A stretch of DNA of 64,000 bases from Verrucomicrobiota bacterium. GTDB lineage: Bacteria; Verrucomicrobiota; Verrucomicrobiia; Opitutales; UBA953. A program made the position numbers and the translations under genes. The DNA lies in NCBI GenBank assembly GCA_003569205.1, contig BGOK01000006.1:1-64000 (forward strand), given 5' to 3'. Below the pieces are notes generated by a model. That model saw only the letters and a list, made by a program, of their open reading frames with translations, had not been told where the DNA came from and searched no databases. This document shows positions 7,940-18,011 of this stretch, in pieces; the stretch's first letter is position 1, and the number at the start of each line of letters is the position of its first letter.

Positions 7940-10900
7940 ATGGCCGACCCGGAATCCATCAGTCGAGACTTCGTGCACCTCCACGTGCACACCGACTACA
8001 GCATGCTCGACGGCTGCTCACGCATCGATCGTTTGATGGACCGGGCGTGCGATATGAACATGCGGGCGGTGGCGATCACGGACCACGGCAACCTCTTCGG
8101 GCTCTTCGATTTCTGGAACGAAGCCAAGCAGCGCTCCAAGGGTGACGTGAAACTCAAACCGCTCCTCGGCTGCGAGCTCTACCTCGTCTGGGACCACGCC
8201 CTCACCGACAAACCAGATCGCCGTGAGCACAAGTACTACCACATGGGGGTACTGGCCCGGAATTTCAAAGGCTACCAGAATCTGACCAAGCTCGTCTCCG
8301 ACGCGCATATTCGTGGACTCCACTATAAGCCACGGACCGACATCACCCAACTCGCCAAGCATGCGGACGGGCTCATCGGCTTTAGCGGTTGCCTGCAAGG
8401 CGTCATCCCCCAGCACCTACTGAAGGGCGACTACGAAGGCGCCCGCCAGGCGTGCGGTCGCTTTGTCGAAATCTTCGGTCGCGAGAACTTCATCATCGAG
8501 CTCATGGACCATGGCCTCGAGGAGCAGAAGCGCATCATCGCTGACCTCCTGAAGCTTGCCACGGAATTCAACCTCCGGGTCGTCGCCACCAACGACGTCC
8601 ACTACGTCGATGCCTCTGACAATGTCGCGCACGACGCGATGCTGTGTATCCAGACCGGCGCCCGCCTCGCGGATGAACGCCGCATGAAGTATACGGCCCA
8701 GGAATTCTACCTGAAGACCGAGGCCGAAATGCGCCGCGTCTTCTCCGAAGTGCCACAGGCCATCACGAACACGGTCGACATCGCGGAGATGTGCGATGTG
8801 CAGCTGCCCGTCGGCAAGAACCACTACCCAGTCTACATCTTCTCCGAAGGCGTAAAGCCAAAGGTCGAGAAGAAGACGGATGCCATCTTGGACGGGTATG
8901 AAAAATTGAAGAACGGCTTGCTCGTGGCCGCGGGCAAGAAGGGTGACTTCGCTATCGCCGAAGACACGCGCAAGGGCATGCGGGCCAACGGCTCCTACCT
9001 CCTCGAAATCGTCAAGCTCGGCCTCAAGGAACGCTACGCCGTCGACTACAATGACCCTAAGGCGCAGGCCGACGAAAAGGTTCCGGGACCCGGGCAAGCC
9101 AGTCCCGCCGAGCTCTGCCGCCGCGTCGACTACGAGTTGGGCGTCATCGGCGGCACGGGCTTCGTCGACTACTTCCTCATTGTCTGGGACTTCATCGATT
9201 GGGCGCGCCGCCAAGATATTCCGGTCGGCCCAGGCCGAGGCTCGGGGGCCGGTTCCATCGTCGCCTATTGCCTGAAAATCACGGACATCGACCCCATTCG
9301 CTTTGGGTTACTGTTCGAGCGCTTCCTTAACCCAGAGCGAGTCTCCGCACCCGACTTCGATATCGACTTCTGCATGCGCCGTCGTGACGAGGTCGTCGAC
9401 TACGTCCGCCAGAAATACGGCGCCGACCGCGTCGCCAACATCATCACCTTCGGTACGTTCGGCGCCAAGATGGTCGTCCGCGACTTGGCGCGTATCCGGG
9501 ACCTGCCGTTCATCGAAACCAATCGCCTCGCGAAGCTCGTCCCCGACGACATTAACATCTCGCTCGATGACGCCCTAAAGAAGTCCAATGAACTGCGCGC
9601 TGAGGTCAGCAGCAACCCGACCGCGGCTAGCATCATCGAGACCGGGCGCGTGATCGAGGGCATGGTGCGCAATAGCGGCAAGCACGCGTGCGGCATGATT
9701 ATCGCTGACCGGCCGCTGACTGACATTATTCCCGTGACGATGCAGGATGGCGACCTGACGACTCAGTACGCCAAGGACCCGGTTGAGAAGTTGGGCCTAC
9801 TCAAGATGGACTTCCTTGGGCTGAAGACGCTCACCGTGGTCGATGACGCCCAGAAGCTCGTGCGGAAGCATCGCAAGCTACCTAAGTTTAATATCGAGAA
9901 AGTTGGCTTCGAGGATGCCAAGACCTTCGCCCTTCTCAACGACGCCAAGACCGTCGGCGTCTTCCAACTCGAATCCGGCGGCATGCAGTCGCTCTGCCGC
10001 CAATTTAATATCTCAGCCATTGACGAGATTGTCGCGCTCATCGCGCTCTATCGTCCGGGACCCATGCAGTTCATCCCGGACTACATTAAGGGCAAGAAGG
10101 ACCCCAACTACGTCAAATACGCCCACCCGCTCCTCGAGAAGGTGGCCAAGGAAACCTACGGCATCCTCGTCTACCAGGAACAGGTCATGGAAGCCGCGCG
10201 CGTGGTCGCCGGCTACACCCTCGGCGGCGCCGACATGCTCCGCCGCGCGATGGGCAAGAAGATCCGCGAGGAGATGGAAAAGCAGCGGGACATCTTCGTC
10301 GCGGGCGCGAAAGCCACGAACAACATCGAGAAGAAGAAGGCCGAGGAAATCTTCGCGACGCTGGAGAAGTTCGCGGAATACGGCTTCAACAAGTCGCACT
10401 CGGCCGCCTACGCCATCCTTTCGTACCAGACCGCCTACCTGAAGGCCAACTACCCGGTCGAGTTCATGTCGGCCGTGTTGACGTCCGAACAAGGCAATGC
10501 CGATAAGCTCGCGGAATTCGTCGCGGAAGTCGAAGCCCTAGGCATGAAGATGCTCGGGCCGGACGTGAACCAATCGGACACCGACTTCACCCCGGTCATC
10601 AAGGACAACGCCATCCGCTTCGGCCTCGGCGCCATCAAGGGCGTCGGTGAAGGTGCCGCCAGGGCGATCGTGGCCGAGCGCGAGGCCAATGGCGCCTTCA
10701 AGGACTTCTCCGATTTCATCTGCCGCATGGGCGATCAGGCTCTCAATGCCCGTTCGATTGAAGCCTTGGCCCGCGCCGGTGGCTTTGACTTCACGGGCGA
10801 AGACCGCCGCCACTTGGTTGACTCCATCGAATCGGTCCGTCGCCACTTCTCCTCGGAACGCAAGGAGCGCGCCAGCGGCCAAGGCAGCCTCTTTGATATG

Positions 10901-11686
10901 CTCGGCTCGGAGGACAGCGGCTCGATGAATGCCGCTGACCTTATTCTGCGTAAGTCGGACAAAATGCCGAAGCTGGAGATGCTCAATAACGAGAAGCAAC
11001 TCCTCGGGTTCTACCTCAGTGGCCACCCCTTGGCAGACTACCACGGACTCGACGAGGCCATTGCGAACTTCAGCACCACGCTTGACCGTATCACCCTCGA
11101 CCAGAAAGAACGCCACATCGTCCGCCTCTGTGGCATCGTCGGCGGACTTGAGAAGAAAATCTCCAAGAAGGATAATCGCCCGTGGGCCTTATTCCATGTC
11201 GCGACCCGCTCGGTCAGCATCCCCGTCACCATCTTCACCGACGCCTACGATGCGGTCTCCGTCTTAAAGGACGGCGACCTCCCTTTGCTCATGGACGGCG
11301 CGCACGTCATCGTCGACGCCCGCCTCTCCTACCGCGAAGAACGCAGCGAATGGTCGATCAGCGCCCACGCCGTCCAACCGCTCCGCAATGCGCCGGCGAT
11401 GATTAAGCGCATCCTCTTTGCGTTGCGGCCTGGCCCTGAGGCCGGCGACTTCATGGAGAAACTTGTCGCCCACACCCGCCGCGTCGATGGCAGCACCCTC
11501 GTGCAGGTCGGTATCCTCCAGGCCGACGGTCGCGTCCTCATCGCCGAAGCCGCCCGTGGCATGACGACGCGCTTTGACCCAGTCATCTACGGACAGCTCG
11601 CCAAGCATCCGGCCCTCGCGGGCGTGCAGATCGACCCCGTTCCGCCGACCCAACCGCCCCAGCGTAAGTACGGCCCGCGCAGCTAA
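7940..11686 (+). CDS. dnaE: DNA polymerase III subunit alpha
   Basis: Replicative DNA polymerase catalytic subunit (1,248 aa, normal for DnaE1). The N-terminal PHP domain has an intact metal site, starting [13 protein letters not shown]. The palm carries [14 protein letters not shown] and [20 protein letters not shown], with the catalytic aspartates in DFDIDF. The finger region has [15 protein letters not shown] and [11 protein letters not shown], followed by a helix-hairpin-helix ([16 protein letters not shown]) and a C-terminal OB-type segment. The start ATG at 7940 comes 96 bases after tyrS. The 3' end overlaps the convergent methyltransferase gene by four bases. A complete PHP site suggests it may retain proofreading activity, as proposed for many DnaE1 proteins. 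Confidence 0.97.
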   Translation: MADPESISRDFVHLHVHTDYSMLDGCSRIDRLMDRACDMNMRAVAITDHGNLFGLFDFWNEAKQRSKGDVKLKPLLGCELYLVWDHALTDKPDRREHKYYHMGVLARNFKGYQNLTKLVSDAHIRGLHYKPRTDITQLAKHADGLIGFSGCLQGVIPQHLLKGDYEGARQACGRFVEIFGRENFIIELMDHGLEEQKRIIADLLKLATEFNLRVVATNDVHYVDASDNVAHDAMLCIQTGARLADERRMKYTAQEFYLKTEAEMRRVFSEVPQAITNTVDIAEMCDVQLPVGKNHYPVYIFSEGVKPKVEKKTDAILDGYEKLKNGLLVAAGKKGDFAIAEDTRKGMRANGSYLLEIVKLGLKERYAVDYNDPKAQADEKVPGPGQASPAELCRRVDYELGVIGGTGFVDYFLIVWDFIDWARRQDIPVGPGRGSGAGSIVAYCLKITDIDPIRFGLLFERFLNPERVSAPDFDIDFCMRRRDEVVDYVRQKYGADRVANIITFGTFGAKMVVRDLARIRDLPFIETNRLAKLVPDDINISLDDALKKSNELRAEVSSNPTAASIIETGRVIEGMVRNSGKHACGMIIADRPLTDIIPVTMQDGDLTTQYAKDPVEKLGLLKMDFLGLKTLTVVDDAQKLVRKHRKLPKFNIEKVGFEDAKTFALLNDAKTVGVFQLESGGMQSLCRQFNISAIDEIVALIALYRPGPMQFIPDYIKGKKDPNYVKYAHPLLEKVAKETYGILVYQEQVMEAARVVAGYTLGGADMLRRAMGKKIREEMEKQRDIFVAGAKATNNIEKKKAEEIFATLEKFAEYGFNKSHSAAYAILSYQTAYLKANYPVEFMSAVLTSEQGNADKLAEFVAEVEALGMKMLGPDVNQSDTDFTPVIKDNAIRFGLGAIKGVGEGAARAIVAEREANGAFKDFSDFICRMGDQALNARSIEALARAGGFDFTGEDRRHLVDSIESVRRHFSSERKERASGQGSLFDMLGSEDSGSMNAADLILRKSDKMPKLEMLNNEKQLLGFYLSGHPLADYHGLDEAIANFSTTLDRITLDQKERHIVRLCGIVGGLEKKISKKDNRPWALFHVATRSVSIPVTIFTDAYDAVSVLKDGDLPLLMDGAHVIVDARLSYREERSEWSISAHAVQPLRNAPAMIKRILFALRPGPEAGDFMEKLVAHTRRVDGSTLVQVGILQADGRVLIAEAARGMTTRFDPVIYGQLAKHPALAGVQIDPVPPTQPPQRKYGPRS

Positions 11687-12456
11687 GTTCGCCTGATTAC
11701 GGCGTCGGCGAACTTACGGTTGTTGGGCTGATCAAGGCCCGCCCTCGGCAGAACACCTGCGAACGCTTCTGTGGGCGCGCCCGCGCGGCGCACATAGACC
11801 ACTTCGATCGACAAGGGCATCGCCCCATCCGAGCAAAGAGGCGCGTAATTATTACCGTGCAGGTGCGCGACCACGTGCGTCGCGCTCATCTTTTCAGTGA
11901 AGGCGAGGATCTCGTCGGCATGGGCTTCGACGTCGTGCAACTCGATCGCCAGAAATTCGATTCGCCCGGCCATGGCGACGATCTCGTCGAAGATTTCGTA
12001 TTCGGACCCCTCGATATCGACCTTGAGGCCGATGCACGCGGAGAACGGCATCCGGTCGGCGGCGGCAGCCACTCCCAGCCGACTGGCACCAGTGCCAATC
12101 CACTCGCGGTAATGAACGACAGGCGGACGGAAGAAGCGGAAGTAGTCACAGCAGGCCCGGAACTTAGCCCATTCGCGCCGCGAGTAGATCGCACCCAGCA
12201 AAGCCCAGAAGCCAGCCCGGATGAAACGTCCCTTGCCAACCGTCGGGTCATAGGCGTGAATGGGCGCCATCGGGTGGGCGGTGGCGAACTCACGCTCGAA
12301 ACTCCAATCAAAGTTAAGCCCGAAAGACAAGAGGGCATCGGCGGAACGGAAGGCGGCGATGGGCATGACGTAGCCACCGTCGTTGTCGCGTCCATAACGA
12401 CGCAGGTCGGTGAAATCACTGGGCCAAAGTTTATGGATTAATTGCGGTGCGACCAT
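11683..12456 (-). CDS. FkbM-type SAM-dependent methyltransferase
   Basis: Class I methyltransferase of the FkbM/Methyltransf_21 group, usually methylating sugars or polyketides. The diagnostic segment is IGLKVDIEGSEYEIFDEIV (about residues 155-175), and an N-terminal RYGRDNDGGYVMP matches the family's nDGGYv motif. I chose the ATG at 12456; a TTG at 12492 would add 12 residues. It is the first glycan-related gene after the housekeeping block, convergent with dnaE (stops overlap). Substrate unknown; O-methylation of a sugar in the neighbouring polysaccharide is the reasonable guess. No neighbour shares its transcription unit. Confidence 0.7.
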   Translation of the reverse strand: MVAPQLIHKLWPSDFTDLRRYGRDNDGGYVMPIAAFRSADALLSFGLNFDWSFEREFATAHPMAPIHAYDPTVGKGRFIRAGFWALLGAIYSRREWAKFRACCDYFRFFRPPVVHYREWIGTGASRLGVAAAADRMPFSACIGLKVDIEGSEYEIFDEIVAMAGRIEFLAIELHDVEAHADEILAFTEKMSATHVVAHLHGNNYAPLCSDGAMPLSIEVVYVRRAGAPTEAFAGVLPRAGLDQPNNRKFADAVIRRT

Positions 12457-12549
12457 GCGACCATTACGAACGCCAGCGGGTAGGGGTGTCAATCCCCTGC
12501 CCCTCTATACCCTTGCCGTTTCTTCACTAGTAGCATAAGAGCGTAAGCT

Positions 12550-13494
12550 ATGACCTCATCGACGGCTTATTGGTCGGTGTCAATCGTCGCAGCCTTCGTC
12601 GCCTTGGCGATCCTACTGCGGGGCCCATCGCGCGCCTGGAGGCGGAAGCGTAAGTACCGGCGGCAGATGGCCAAGGCCGCCGCCTACTGGAAAGACCTTA
12701 CAGTTCAGGTCAGGCCGAAGGATGGCTTCTATGTGATCGCCACCATGACGACCGCACCGGACCGCATCCACCTACTTGAGCCGGTGCTGCAGACGCTGAT
12801 CAGCGGGCAAAGCCGCCCGCCTGACGAAATCCACCTCAATATCCCTTATCTCTTCGGGCGGACCGGACAGGAATACGTGCTGCCAGGCTTCCTAGATGGG
12901 TATCCAGTGAAAATCTTCCGCGGAGATGACGAAGGTCCCGGAACCAAACTAATCCCGACAATTCGCCGGACACCAGCCGACGCGGATGTCTGGTTTTTTA
13001 TCGTCGATGACGACGTACGTCACCTACCGGAGGCGTTGGCGTCCCTACTGGACCGAGCGCTCGTAGACCCCAGCCAGGCTTATGGCTATGCCGACAACTA
13101 CCTTTACCGTCGCTGGACGGCACCAGACGGCGAAGTGGATATCCTATGCGGCTTCGCGGGCTTCATCGTCCACCGCTCCTTCTTTAAGGAGGACTTCGAA
13201 GCTTACCTCACCCACGCCCTCAGCCATCCCAGTAGCCGCTTCCATGACGACGTCTATCTGAGTAACTACCTCGGGTTGAAGGGCGTATGTCGGCGCCGCA
13301 TCGCCACCGAGCAGGTGAGCCTCGAGCGCATGGAGAAACTAGGCTGCCTTCTGGAGCAAGGCGGTAACGACACCTCGTTGGCCATGGGCCACGGTACTGG
13401 AGAGAACACCCGGGTCCGTGCCCATCGCGCGATGGATTTCCTGCGGGATACCGGACTCGCCGCCTTCAGCCAGAATTCTACGACGAAGCAATGA
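12550..13494 (+). CDS. Membrane-anchored GT-A-like glycosyltransferase (family unclear)
   Basis: 314 aa. An N-terminal hydrophobic helix (about residues 7-24) is followed by a basic RAWRRKRKYRR stop-transfer, so it is probably inner-membrane anchored with a cytoplasmic catalytic domain. The core resembles GT-A folds: TTAPDRIHLLEPVLQTLISG at the front, WFFIVDDDVRHLPEAL as a DxD-like metal site, then a CGFAGFIVHRSFF acceptor-side segment and FHDDVYLSNYLGLKG. I do not recognise the exact family. It overlaps the GT10 gene downstream by four bases (ATGA), so both are probably co-translated and may act on the same glycan. Confidence 0.6.
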   Translation: MTSSTAYWSVSIVAAFVALAILLRGPSRAWRRKRKYRRQMAKAAAYWKDLTVQVRPKDGFYVIATMTTAPDRIHLLEPVLQTLISGQSRPPDEIHLNIPYLFGRTGQEYVLPGFLDGYPVKIFRGDDEGPGTKLIPTIRRTPADADVWFFIVDDDVRHLPEALASLLDRALVDPSQAYGYADNYLYRRWTAPDGEVDILCGFAGFIVHRSFFKEDFEAYLTHALSHPSSRFHDDVYLSNYLGLKGVCRRRIATEQVSLERMEKLGCLLEQGGNDTSLAMGHGTGENTRVRAHRAMDFLRDTGLAAFSQNSTTKQ

Positions 13495-14486
13495 GCCCGC
13501 TCAAAGTCGCGTTCAGTGACTTTATCTTCAACGCCCACGCGACGGATAAGTTCGGCTCTTTTAATCCTACTGACAACGTCTTCACCCGATTACTGGCACA
13601 AGAATATGACGTGCGGACGGTTCCCTTAGCTGAAGCCGACGTGCTTATATATTCGACCTTCGGACGTACGCACCAGACGTTCCGCGGGCGAAAGATATTC
13701 TTCACGTCGGAGAACGTCCTCCCCGACTTCGGCGAGTGTGACTTCGCGATCTCCTTCAGCCACCTACCGGACGAGCCCAGGCATTTCCGTCTTCCGCAGT
13801 ATGTCTTCTATGTCGAAGACCCTGCCTTGCTTATCAAAGGCGTCGATTTCGACGCGGACGCCATCTTGCAGGCCAAGAGGAAGTTCTGTAATTTCATCGT
13901 CTCCAATCCCCGCTGTCCAGAACGCAATAGGTTCTTCCGGAAGCTACACCGTCGACGTCATGTCGATTCCGGGGGACGTCATTTCAACAACCTCGGAGCG
14001 CCCATCAGTGACAAGCCGTCCTTCATTAGGGATTATAAATTTACCCTGGCCTTCGAGAATTCCTCTTCATCTGGCTATACGACCGAGAAACTCGTCGAGC
14101 CAATGATAGCCGGGAGTTTGCCTATATATTGGGGCAACCCGGAGGTAGCTCGCGACTTCAACCCGAGAAGCTTCATCAACGTCTCGGACTTCCCGTCATT
14201 CGACGCAGCCATCGACCATATCATGGCCGTCGACGCGGATGATAATCTCTTTCTTTCATACCTGCGGGAACCATGGTTCAACGGAAACACCCCGCCCGAG
14301 TGGTTTCACCCGTCGATTCAGCTTCAGGCATTACAAAGGTTCCTAACCATGTCACCCGCGGGCGGACCTCGGATCTATCGCAACAGGAAATTGCGCGAGC
14401 ATACTTACGCAAACGGAGTCCAGGGAGCCATATCCAGTTTGGCGTGCAGGCTGGACGGGCTGCTATGGAAGGCCGGCTGGCGCTAG
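13491..14486 (+). CDS. GT10 family (alpha-1,3/1,4-fucosyltransferase-like) glycosyltransferase
   Basis: 331 aa protein with the GT10 signature FTLAFENSSSSGYTTEKLVE followed by AGSLPIYWGNPEVARDFNP, the GDP-fucose-binding region of alpha-1,3-fucosyltransferases. The family transfers L-fucose from GDP-fucose to GlcNAc-type acceptors. The donor can be made by gmd/fcl at 58.7-60.7 kb in this same window, which supports the assignment. The start overlaps the upstream gene by four bases. Third-position GC looks lower than in the housekeeping genes (runs such as CTTATATATTCG), suggesting horizontal acquisition. Linkage specificity cannot be told from sequence. Confidence 0.85.
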   Translation: MSPLKVAFSDFIFNAHATDKFGSFNPTDNVFTRLLAQEYDVRTVPLAEADVLIYSTFGRTHQTFRGRKIFFTSENVLPDFGECDFAISFSHLPDEPRHFRLPQYVFYVEDPALLIKGVDFDADAILQAKRKFCNFIVSNPRCPERNRFFRKLHRRRHVDSGGRHFNNLGAPISDKPSFIRDYKFTLAFENSSSSGYTTEKLVEPMIAGSLPIYWGNPEVARDFNPRSFINVSDFPSFDAAIDHIMAVDADDNLFLSYLREPWFNGNTPPEWFHPSIQLQALQRFLTMSPAGGPRIYRNRKLREHTYANGVQGAISSLACRLDGLLWKAGWR

Positions 14487-14507
14487 GCTGCCTGATGATT
14501 TACTTCC

Positions 14508-15653
14508 TTAGGTGGACCGACAGACGGCGCGGATCTTACTGAGCATATCACTGCTGCTGGCGAGGTATCGCGTAATATAAGCTCGGGCGGCCGAGCGTAT
14601 CACGGCGGCTTGCGCAGGGTTGGCGAGGGCCACCCGCAAACATGCGACCGTCGCCGGCCAATCGCTCGGATTTAGACCCAGACGTGCATCGTCCGGCACC
14701 TCGGAGGCAAAGGCCGTTTCATGGGCAAACAGCCCGACCAGCCCATTGTGCGCTAGAGATTTTAGCACCGCTCCCTCCACGGTCGCCGACCAGCTGGAGG
14801 GGCATAGTACAAGGTCGGCCGTAGCCACCGCTTCAGCTAACCCGCTGGCCCAGTTCATCCGCTGGAAGGTGATATTAGTCGGCAAGCCGGCAACGGCACC
14901 AAAATGGTAGATAAATTCCTTTTCGTCGCTCGGAATGAGAAAATCGCAGTCGGGCATAAGACGGGCTAAAGTAACGACATGGGCGACTCCTTTAGCGGGA
15001 TAGCACGCGCCGTGGAAAACAATCAGCGGCCGCGTGCGGGTGGGACGCTCTCGTAAGACCGCAGGCACCTCGACGTCCGGGACAGAGAGCGGGACGACGT
15101 GGACGATCGCTTGGGGTCCGAAGTGCGATTGCAACAACCGGGCATGCGACTCACATTGTGCCATGAGCCGGAGTCGACCGCTCTGGACCCACTGGGGGAA
15201 GTGAGCATGGAAAGGCCCAGAGCGGAACCAGTTAACGCAGCCATGCTCGGCCGCGGCCGCGCCGTCATTACCGAGGCAGCGGAGGCAGGGGGTCGCTTCG
15301 CCGACCAAGCAGTTATAGGAACGGACGCAGAAGGTGTAAGAGTCTAGGACATACATCCAGGTGACGGGGCGGGACTCGACGACGGCCGCAAACGTGCGAA
15401 AACCGATGGTCTGCGGGTGCAGTAAGACGACGGCTTCAGCCGAACGAGAGGCTCTCTGGACACGACCGGCAAAGCCTGCTCGATTGAAGACATACTTCAG
15501 CAGCCCCCACAGGCTGGAGCCGCGGCGCATCTTGAATAGAAATCTCGCCGAGGGATCTGAACGGCCTTCCTCAATCAGGCCAATCATCAAAGCCCCCGTG
15601 CCGGTCGGACCGGGTCCGATGCCTGAGACAAAAGTGATGGCCGTTGAGTTCAT
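14508..15653 (-). CDS. Glycosyltransferase, probably GT4/GT1-like
   Basis: 381 aa protein with a GT-B layout. The N-terminus is ITFVSGIGPGPTGTGALMIGL, a mid-protein LIVFHGACYPAKGVAHVV segment resembles the GT4 domain linker and donor loop, and the C-terminal region has DLVLCPSSWSATVEGAVLKSLAHNG in place of the usual E-x7-E. A cysteine-rich insertion (CVRSYNC...CLRCLG...HGC, about residues 108-140) is unusual and could bind metal. Its start overlaps the upstream SDR stop (ATGA), making it the last gene of the rfbF-G-H-SDR operon. It may therefore transfer the CDP-dideoxyhexose, but that is inference. Confidence 0.65.
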   Translation of the reverse strand: MNSTAITFVSGIGPGPTGTGALMIGLIEEGRSDPSARFLFKMRRGSSLWGLLKYVFNRAGFAGRVQRASRSAEAVVLLHPQTIGFRTFAAVVESRPVTWMYVLDSYTFCVRSYNCLVGEATPCLRCLGNDGAAAAEHGCVNWFRSGPFHAHFPQWVQSGRLRLMAQCESHARLLQSHFGPQAIVHVVPLSVPDVEVPAVLRERPTRTRPLIVFHGACYPAKGVAHVVTLARLMPDCDFLIPSDEKEFIYHFGAVAGLPTNITFQRMNWASGLAEAVATADLVLCPSSWSATVEGAVLKSLAHNGLVGLFAHETAFASEVPDDARLGLNPSDWPATVACLRVALANPAQAAVIRSAARAYITRYLASSSDMLSKIRAVCRST

Positions 15654-16519
15654 CTAAAAGAAGCAGGTAGGTCGTACGTGGCACGACAGACCAAGGGGAT
15701 AAAGGCCTGAATTTTTGACGTGTCCAGCCCGGAGGCCAACGGCCGAGGCGTGGCCGCGGTATCTACGGCGGCTTGCGCCAAGAGGCGAACTTTCTCGACA
15801 TGGCCCAAGCCTTTCAAGCCCTGGATAATCTCGCGGGCCCAAGCGAGACGGGTCAGTTGCGGCCGTTCCCCAGCAAGATGCCAGATGCCTTGGGCTTGGC
15901 GCTGGAGCAGGCCCAGCGTCCAGGTCGCCACGTCACCCGCCCACGTGGGATTACCACTGTGTATACTGGAGACGCGCAACTCATCACCAGCAAGATTCGC
16001 GCGACTCACCTGATAGACAAAGTTCTTCCCCTTGGCCTCTTCGCCCCAGACGTGAATCAGGCGCAAAATCAAGGCGTCCCCGCCCGTCGCTTCGGCGATA
16101 AGCCGCTCGCATTCCGCTTTATGGCGTCCGTAGACGTTCACAGGCCGGGGTGCATCTGCCTCCGTGTAGCTTCCGTTCACTCCATCGAAGACATAGGCAC
16201 TGGAATAGTAGACGAAGCGTACTCCTTGTTTAGCACAGAGCTTAGATAAGGCTAAAGGCTGCTCGAGGTTTTCCTGACGTGATCGTTCAGGGTCAGCCTC
16301 GCAGCCATCGGCCCAGGTAAACCCAGCGGCACAAGCCACGACCTCTGGACGAAATTCCTCGAGTAAAGCTGCAATCGTCGCTTGATCACCGAGTTGGCAG
16401 GCGCGGATATCAGCGGCTGCCGTGCGGGCCGTGCCCAAGGTCTCGAACCCCGCCTGCTTAGCTGCGGCTAAGAGGTGTGAGCCCACTAAACCACTGGCGC
16501 CGATAACCAACAGCTTCAT
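15650..16519 (-). CDS. NAD-dependent sugar reductase/epimerase (RmlD-like SDR)
   Basis: Extended short-chain dehydrogenase of the RmlD-substrate-binding type. It has an N-terminal Rossmann motif LVIGASGLVGSHLL, FVYYSSAYVFDG and catalytic YGRHK (YxxxK). At 289 aa the length suits an RmlD-like 4-ketoreductase. It is coupled to rfbH by a four-base overlap, so the likely job is reduction of the CDP-4-keto-3,6-dideoxyhexose made by RfbH, giving a CDP-3,6-dideoxyhexose such as abequose, paratose or ascarylose. Stereochemistry cannot be predicted. RmlD itself (dTDP-rhamnose) is less likely because no rmlA, rmlB or rmlC is nearby. Confidence 0.75.
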   Translation of the reverse strand: MKLLVIGASGLVGSHLLAAAKQAGFETLGTARTAAADIRACQLGDQATIAALLEEFRPEVVACAAGFTWADGCEADPERSRQENLEQPLALSKLCAKQGVRFVYYSSAYVFDGVNGSYTEADAPRPVNVYGRHKAECERLIAEATGGDALILRLIHVWGEEAKGKNFVYQVSRANLAGDELRVSSIHSGNPTWAGDVATWTLGLLQRQAQGIWHLAGERPQLTRLAWAREIIQGLKGLGHVEKVRLLAQAAVDTAATPRPLASGLDTSKIQAFIPLVCRATYDLPASFR

Positions 16520-18006
16520 CGCCGTTCAGCCACGAACTTAAGGATACAGTCGGCCATCCGGTCAATCATCGCCGGAGTCAGCCCAGGGAAGGTGCCGACA
16601 AACAAGGCTTGGCGCATGAGCTGATCCGCGCCGGCTAAATCACCGACGACACGGAAAGCCTCGGGCCGATCCTGACGGAGGCGGACAAAGGCTGGCTGGC
16701 GCACGAGGTTGCCGCCGAAAAGCATCCGGTTGCCAATCTTTTGCTGATCGAGATGTCGACCGAGCTCCGTGTGCGTAAATGGCGCCGACTTATCGACGAA
16801 GAGCATAAAGCCAAACCATGAGCACTCCGTACGACAACCCGAGGCATCCCACTGAAACCCGCCAGGGCTCCAGGCAGCGGCATGGGTCGGTAGCGAAAAG
16901 CGGAGGACGTTTGCAACCGGTTCAAGCGCTTGGCGTAGTCGTTGCCAATTGGCCTTACGTGCCTCGATAAAACTAGGGAGACGACCCAACTGGACGCGCC
17001 CGATGGCAGCTTGGATGTCGAGCGGCTTCACGTTATAGCCGAGGTGGCCGTAGATGTACTTATGATCGTAGCCCTCAGGCAGTTCACCCAGCTTCCAGCC
17101 GAAACGCTTACCGCAGGTGTTATCGACGCCGCTGGCACACCAGCAATCGCGACCCCAATCGCGAAAGCTCTCGACGATAGACTTAAGCGGCGGATGGCGG
17201 ACGATACTGACCGCCCCACCTTCGCCCATCGTCAGGTGGTGTGGCGGATAGAAGGACTGGGTCGAGAGGTCCCCCCAGGTGCCGGTGTAACGGGTAGTGT
17301 GGATGCCATCATCGGGAATGCCAGGGGAATTGCCTTCGATGCCAAGCTCCTTGGCCATCGCCTTGGGCATCGAGTAGGTCGAACCCAGCGCGTCGCAGTT
17401 ATCTTCGACCAACCAAAGATCGTGCCGACGGCAAAAGCGTAAAACTGCGGCGAGGTCAAACGGGTTACCAAGCGTATGGGCGACCATCACGGCCTTGGTC
17501 TTGCCTGGAACGTAGGCGAGCTCGAGCTGAGTGGGATCCAGATTGCCTGTGATAGGGTCGTTATCAATGAAGACCGGCACTGCGCCATTCTGGATGATAG
17601 GTGCAACCGTCGTCGGGAAACCAGCCGCACAGGTAATGACTTCATCGCCTGGACGAATCCGACGTGCCGGTGGCAACTTATGGGAGGTCAGCGCGCTGAA
17701 CGCTACTAGGTTTGCGGAGGAACCCGAGTTAACCAAGAGCACATGGCGCACACCGAGGAAGTCGGCTAAACCCTTCTCCATCGCGGCGCCTTCTTTCCCG
17801 AGCGTCAGCCAGAAGTCCAAGGTGGACCCGACAGCCGCCTCGACCTCTTCGGGGCCGAACACTCGGGCGGCATAAGGGACGCCATCCTTCGCCGGGTCAT
17901 GTGCCGGACGTGCAGGATGATCAGCGGGCAAAAAGCCCGGGTGCACGGCCTGCGCATACTCGCGAGTCAGGCGAAGGATTTCATGGCGAATCTGCTCAGG
18001 CGTCAT
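16516..18006 (-). CDS. rfbH: CDP-4-keto-6-deoxy-D-glucose 3-dehydrase (RfbH/DdhC-like)
   Basis: PMP-dependent C-3 dehydrase of the DegT fold. It removes the 3-OH of CDP-4-keto-6-deoxyglucose and normally needs a [2Fe-2S] centre and a flavo-reductase partner. The diagnostic segment FYPPHHLTMGEGGAVS has His where aminotransferases have the PLP lysine, exactly as in DdhC/AscC. Cysteines in DWGRDCWCASGVDNTCGKRFG fit the iron-sulfur ligand region. Start at the ATG at 18006 (MTPEQIRHEIL), five bases after rfbG. At 496 aa it is longer than the usual 437, mainly through an insert around AMAKELGIEGNSPG. The reductase partner RfbI/AscD is not in this window. Confidence 0.92.
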   Translation of the reverse strand: MTPEQIRHEILRLTREYAQAVHPGFLPADHPARPAHDPAKDGVPYAARVFGPEEVEAAVGSTLDFWLTLGKEGAAMEKGLADFLGVRHVLLVNSGSSANLVAFSALTSHKLPPARRIRPGDEVITCAAGFPTTVAPIIQNGAVPVFIDNDPITGNLDPTQLELAYVPGKTKAVMVAHTLGNPFDLAAVLRFCRRHDLWLVEDNCDALGSTYSMPKAMAKELGIEGNSPGIPDDGIHTTRYTGTWGDLSTQSFYPPHHLTMGEGGAVSIVRHPPLKSIVESFRDWGRDCWCASGVDNTCGKRFGWKLGELPEGYDHKYIYGHLGYNVKPLDIQAAIGRVQLGRLPSFIEARKANWQRLRQALEPVANVLRFSLPTHAAAWSPGGFQWDASGCRTECSWFGFMLFVDKSAPFTHTELGRHLDQQKIGNRMLFGGNLVRQPAFVRLRQDRPEAFRVVGDLAGADQLMRQALFVGTFPGLTPAMIDRMADCILKFVAERR

Positions 18007-18011
18007 AAAGT

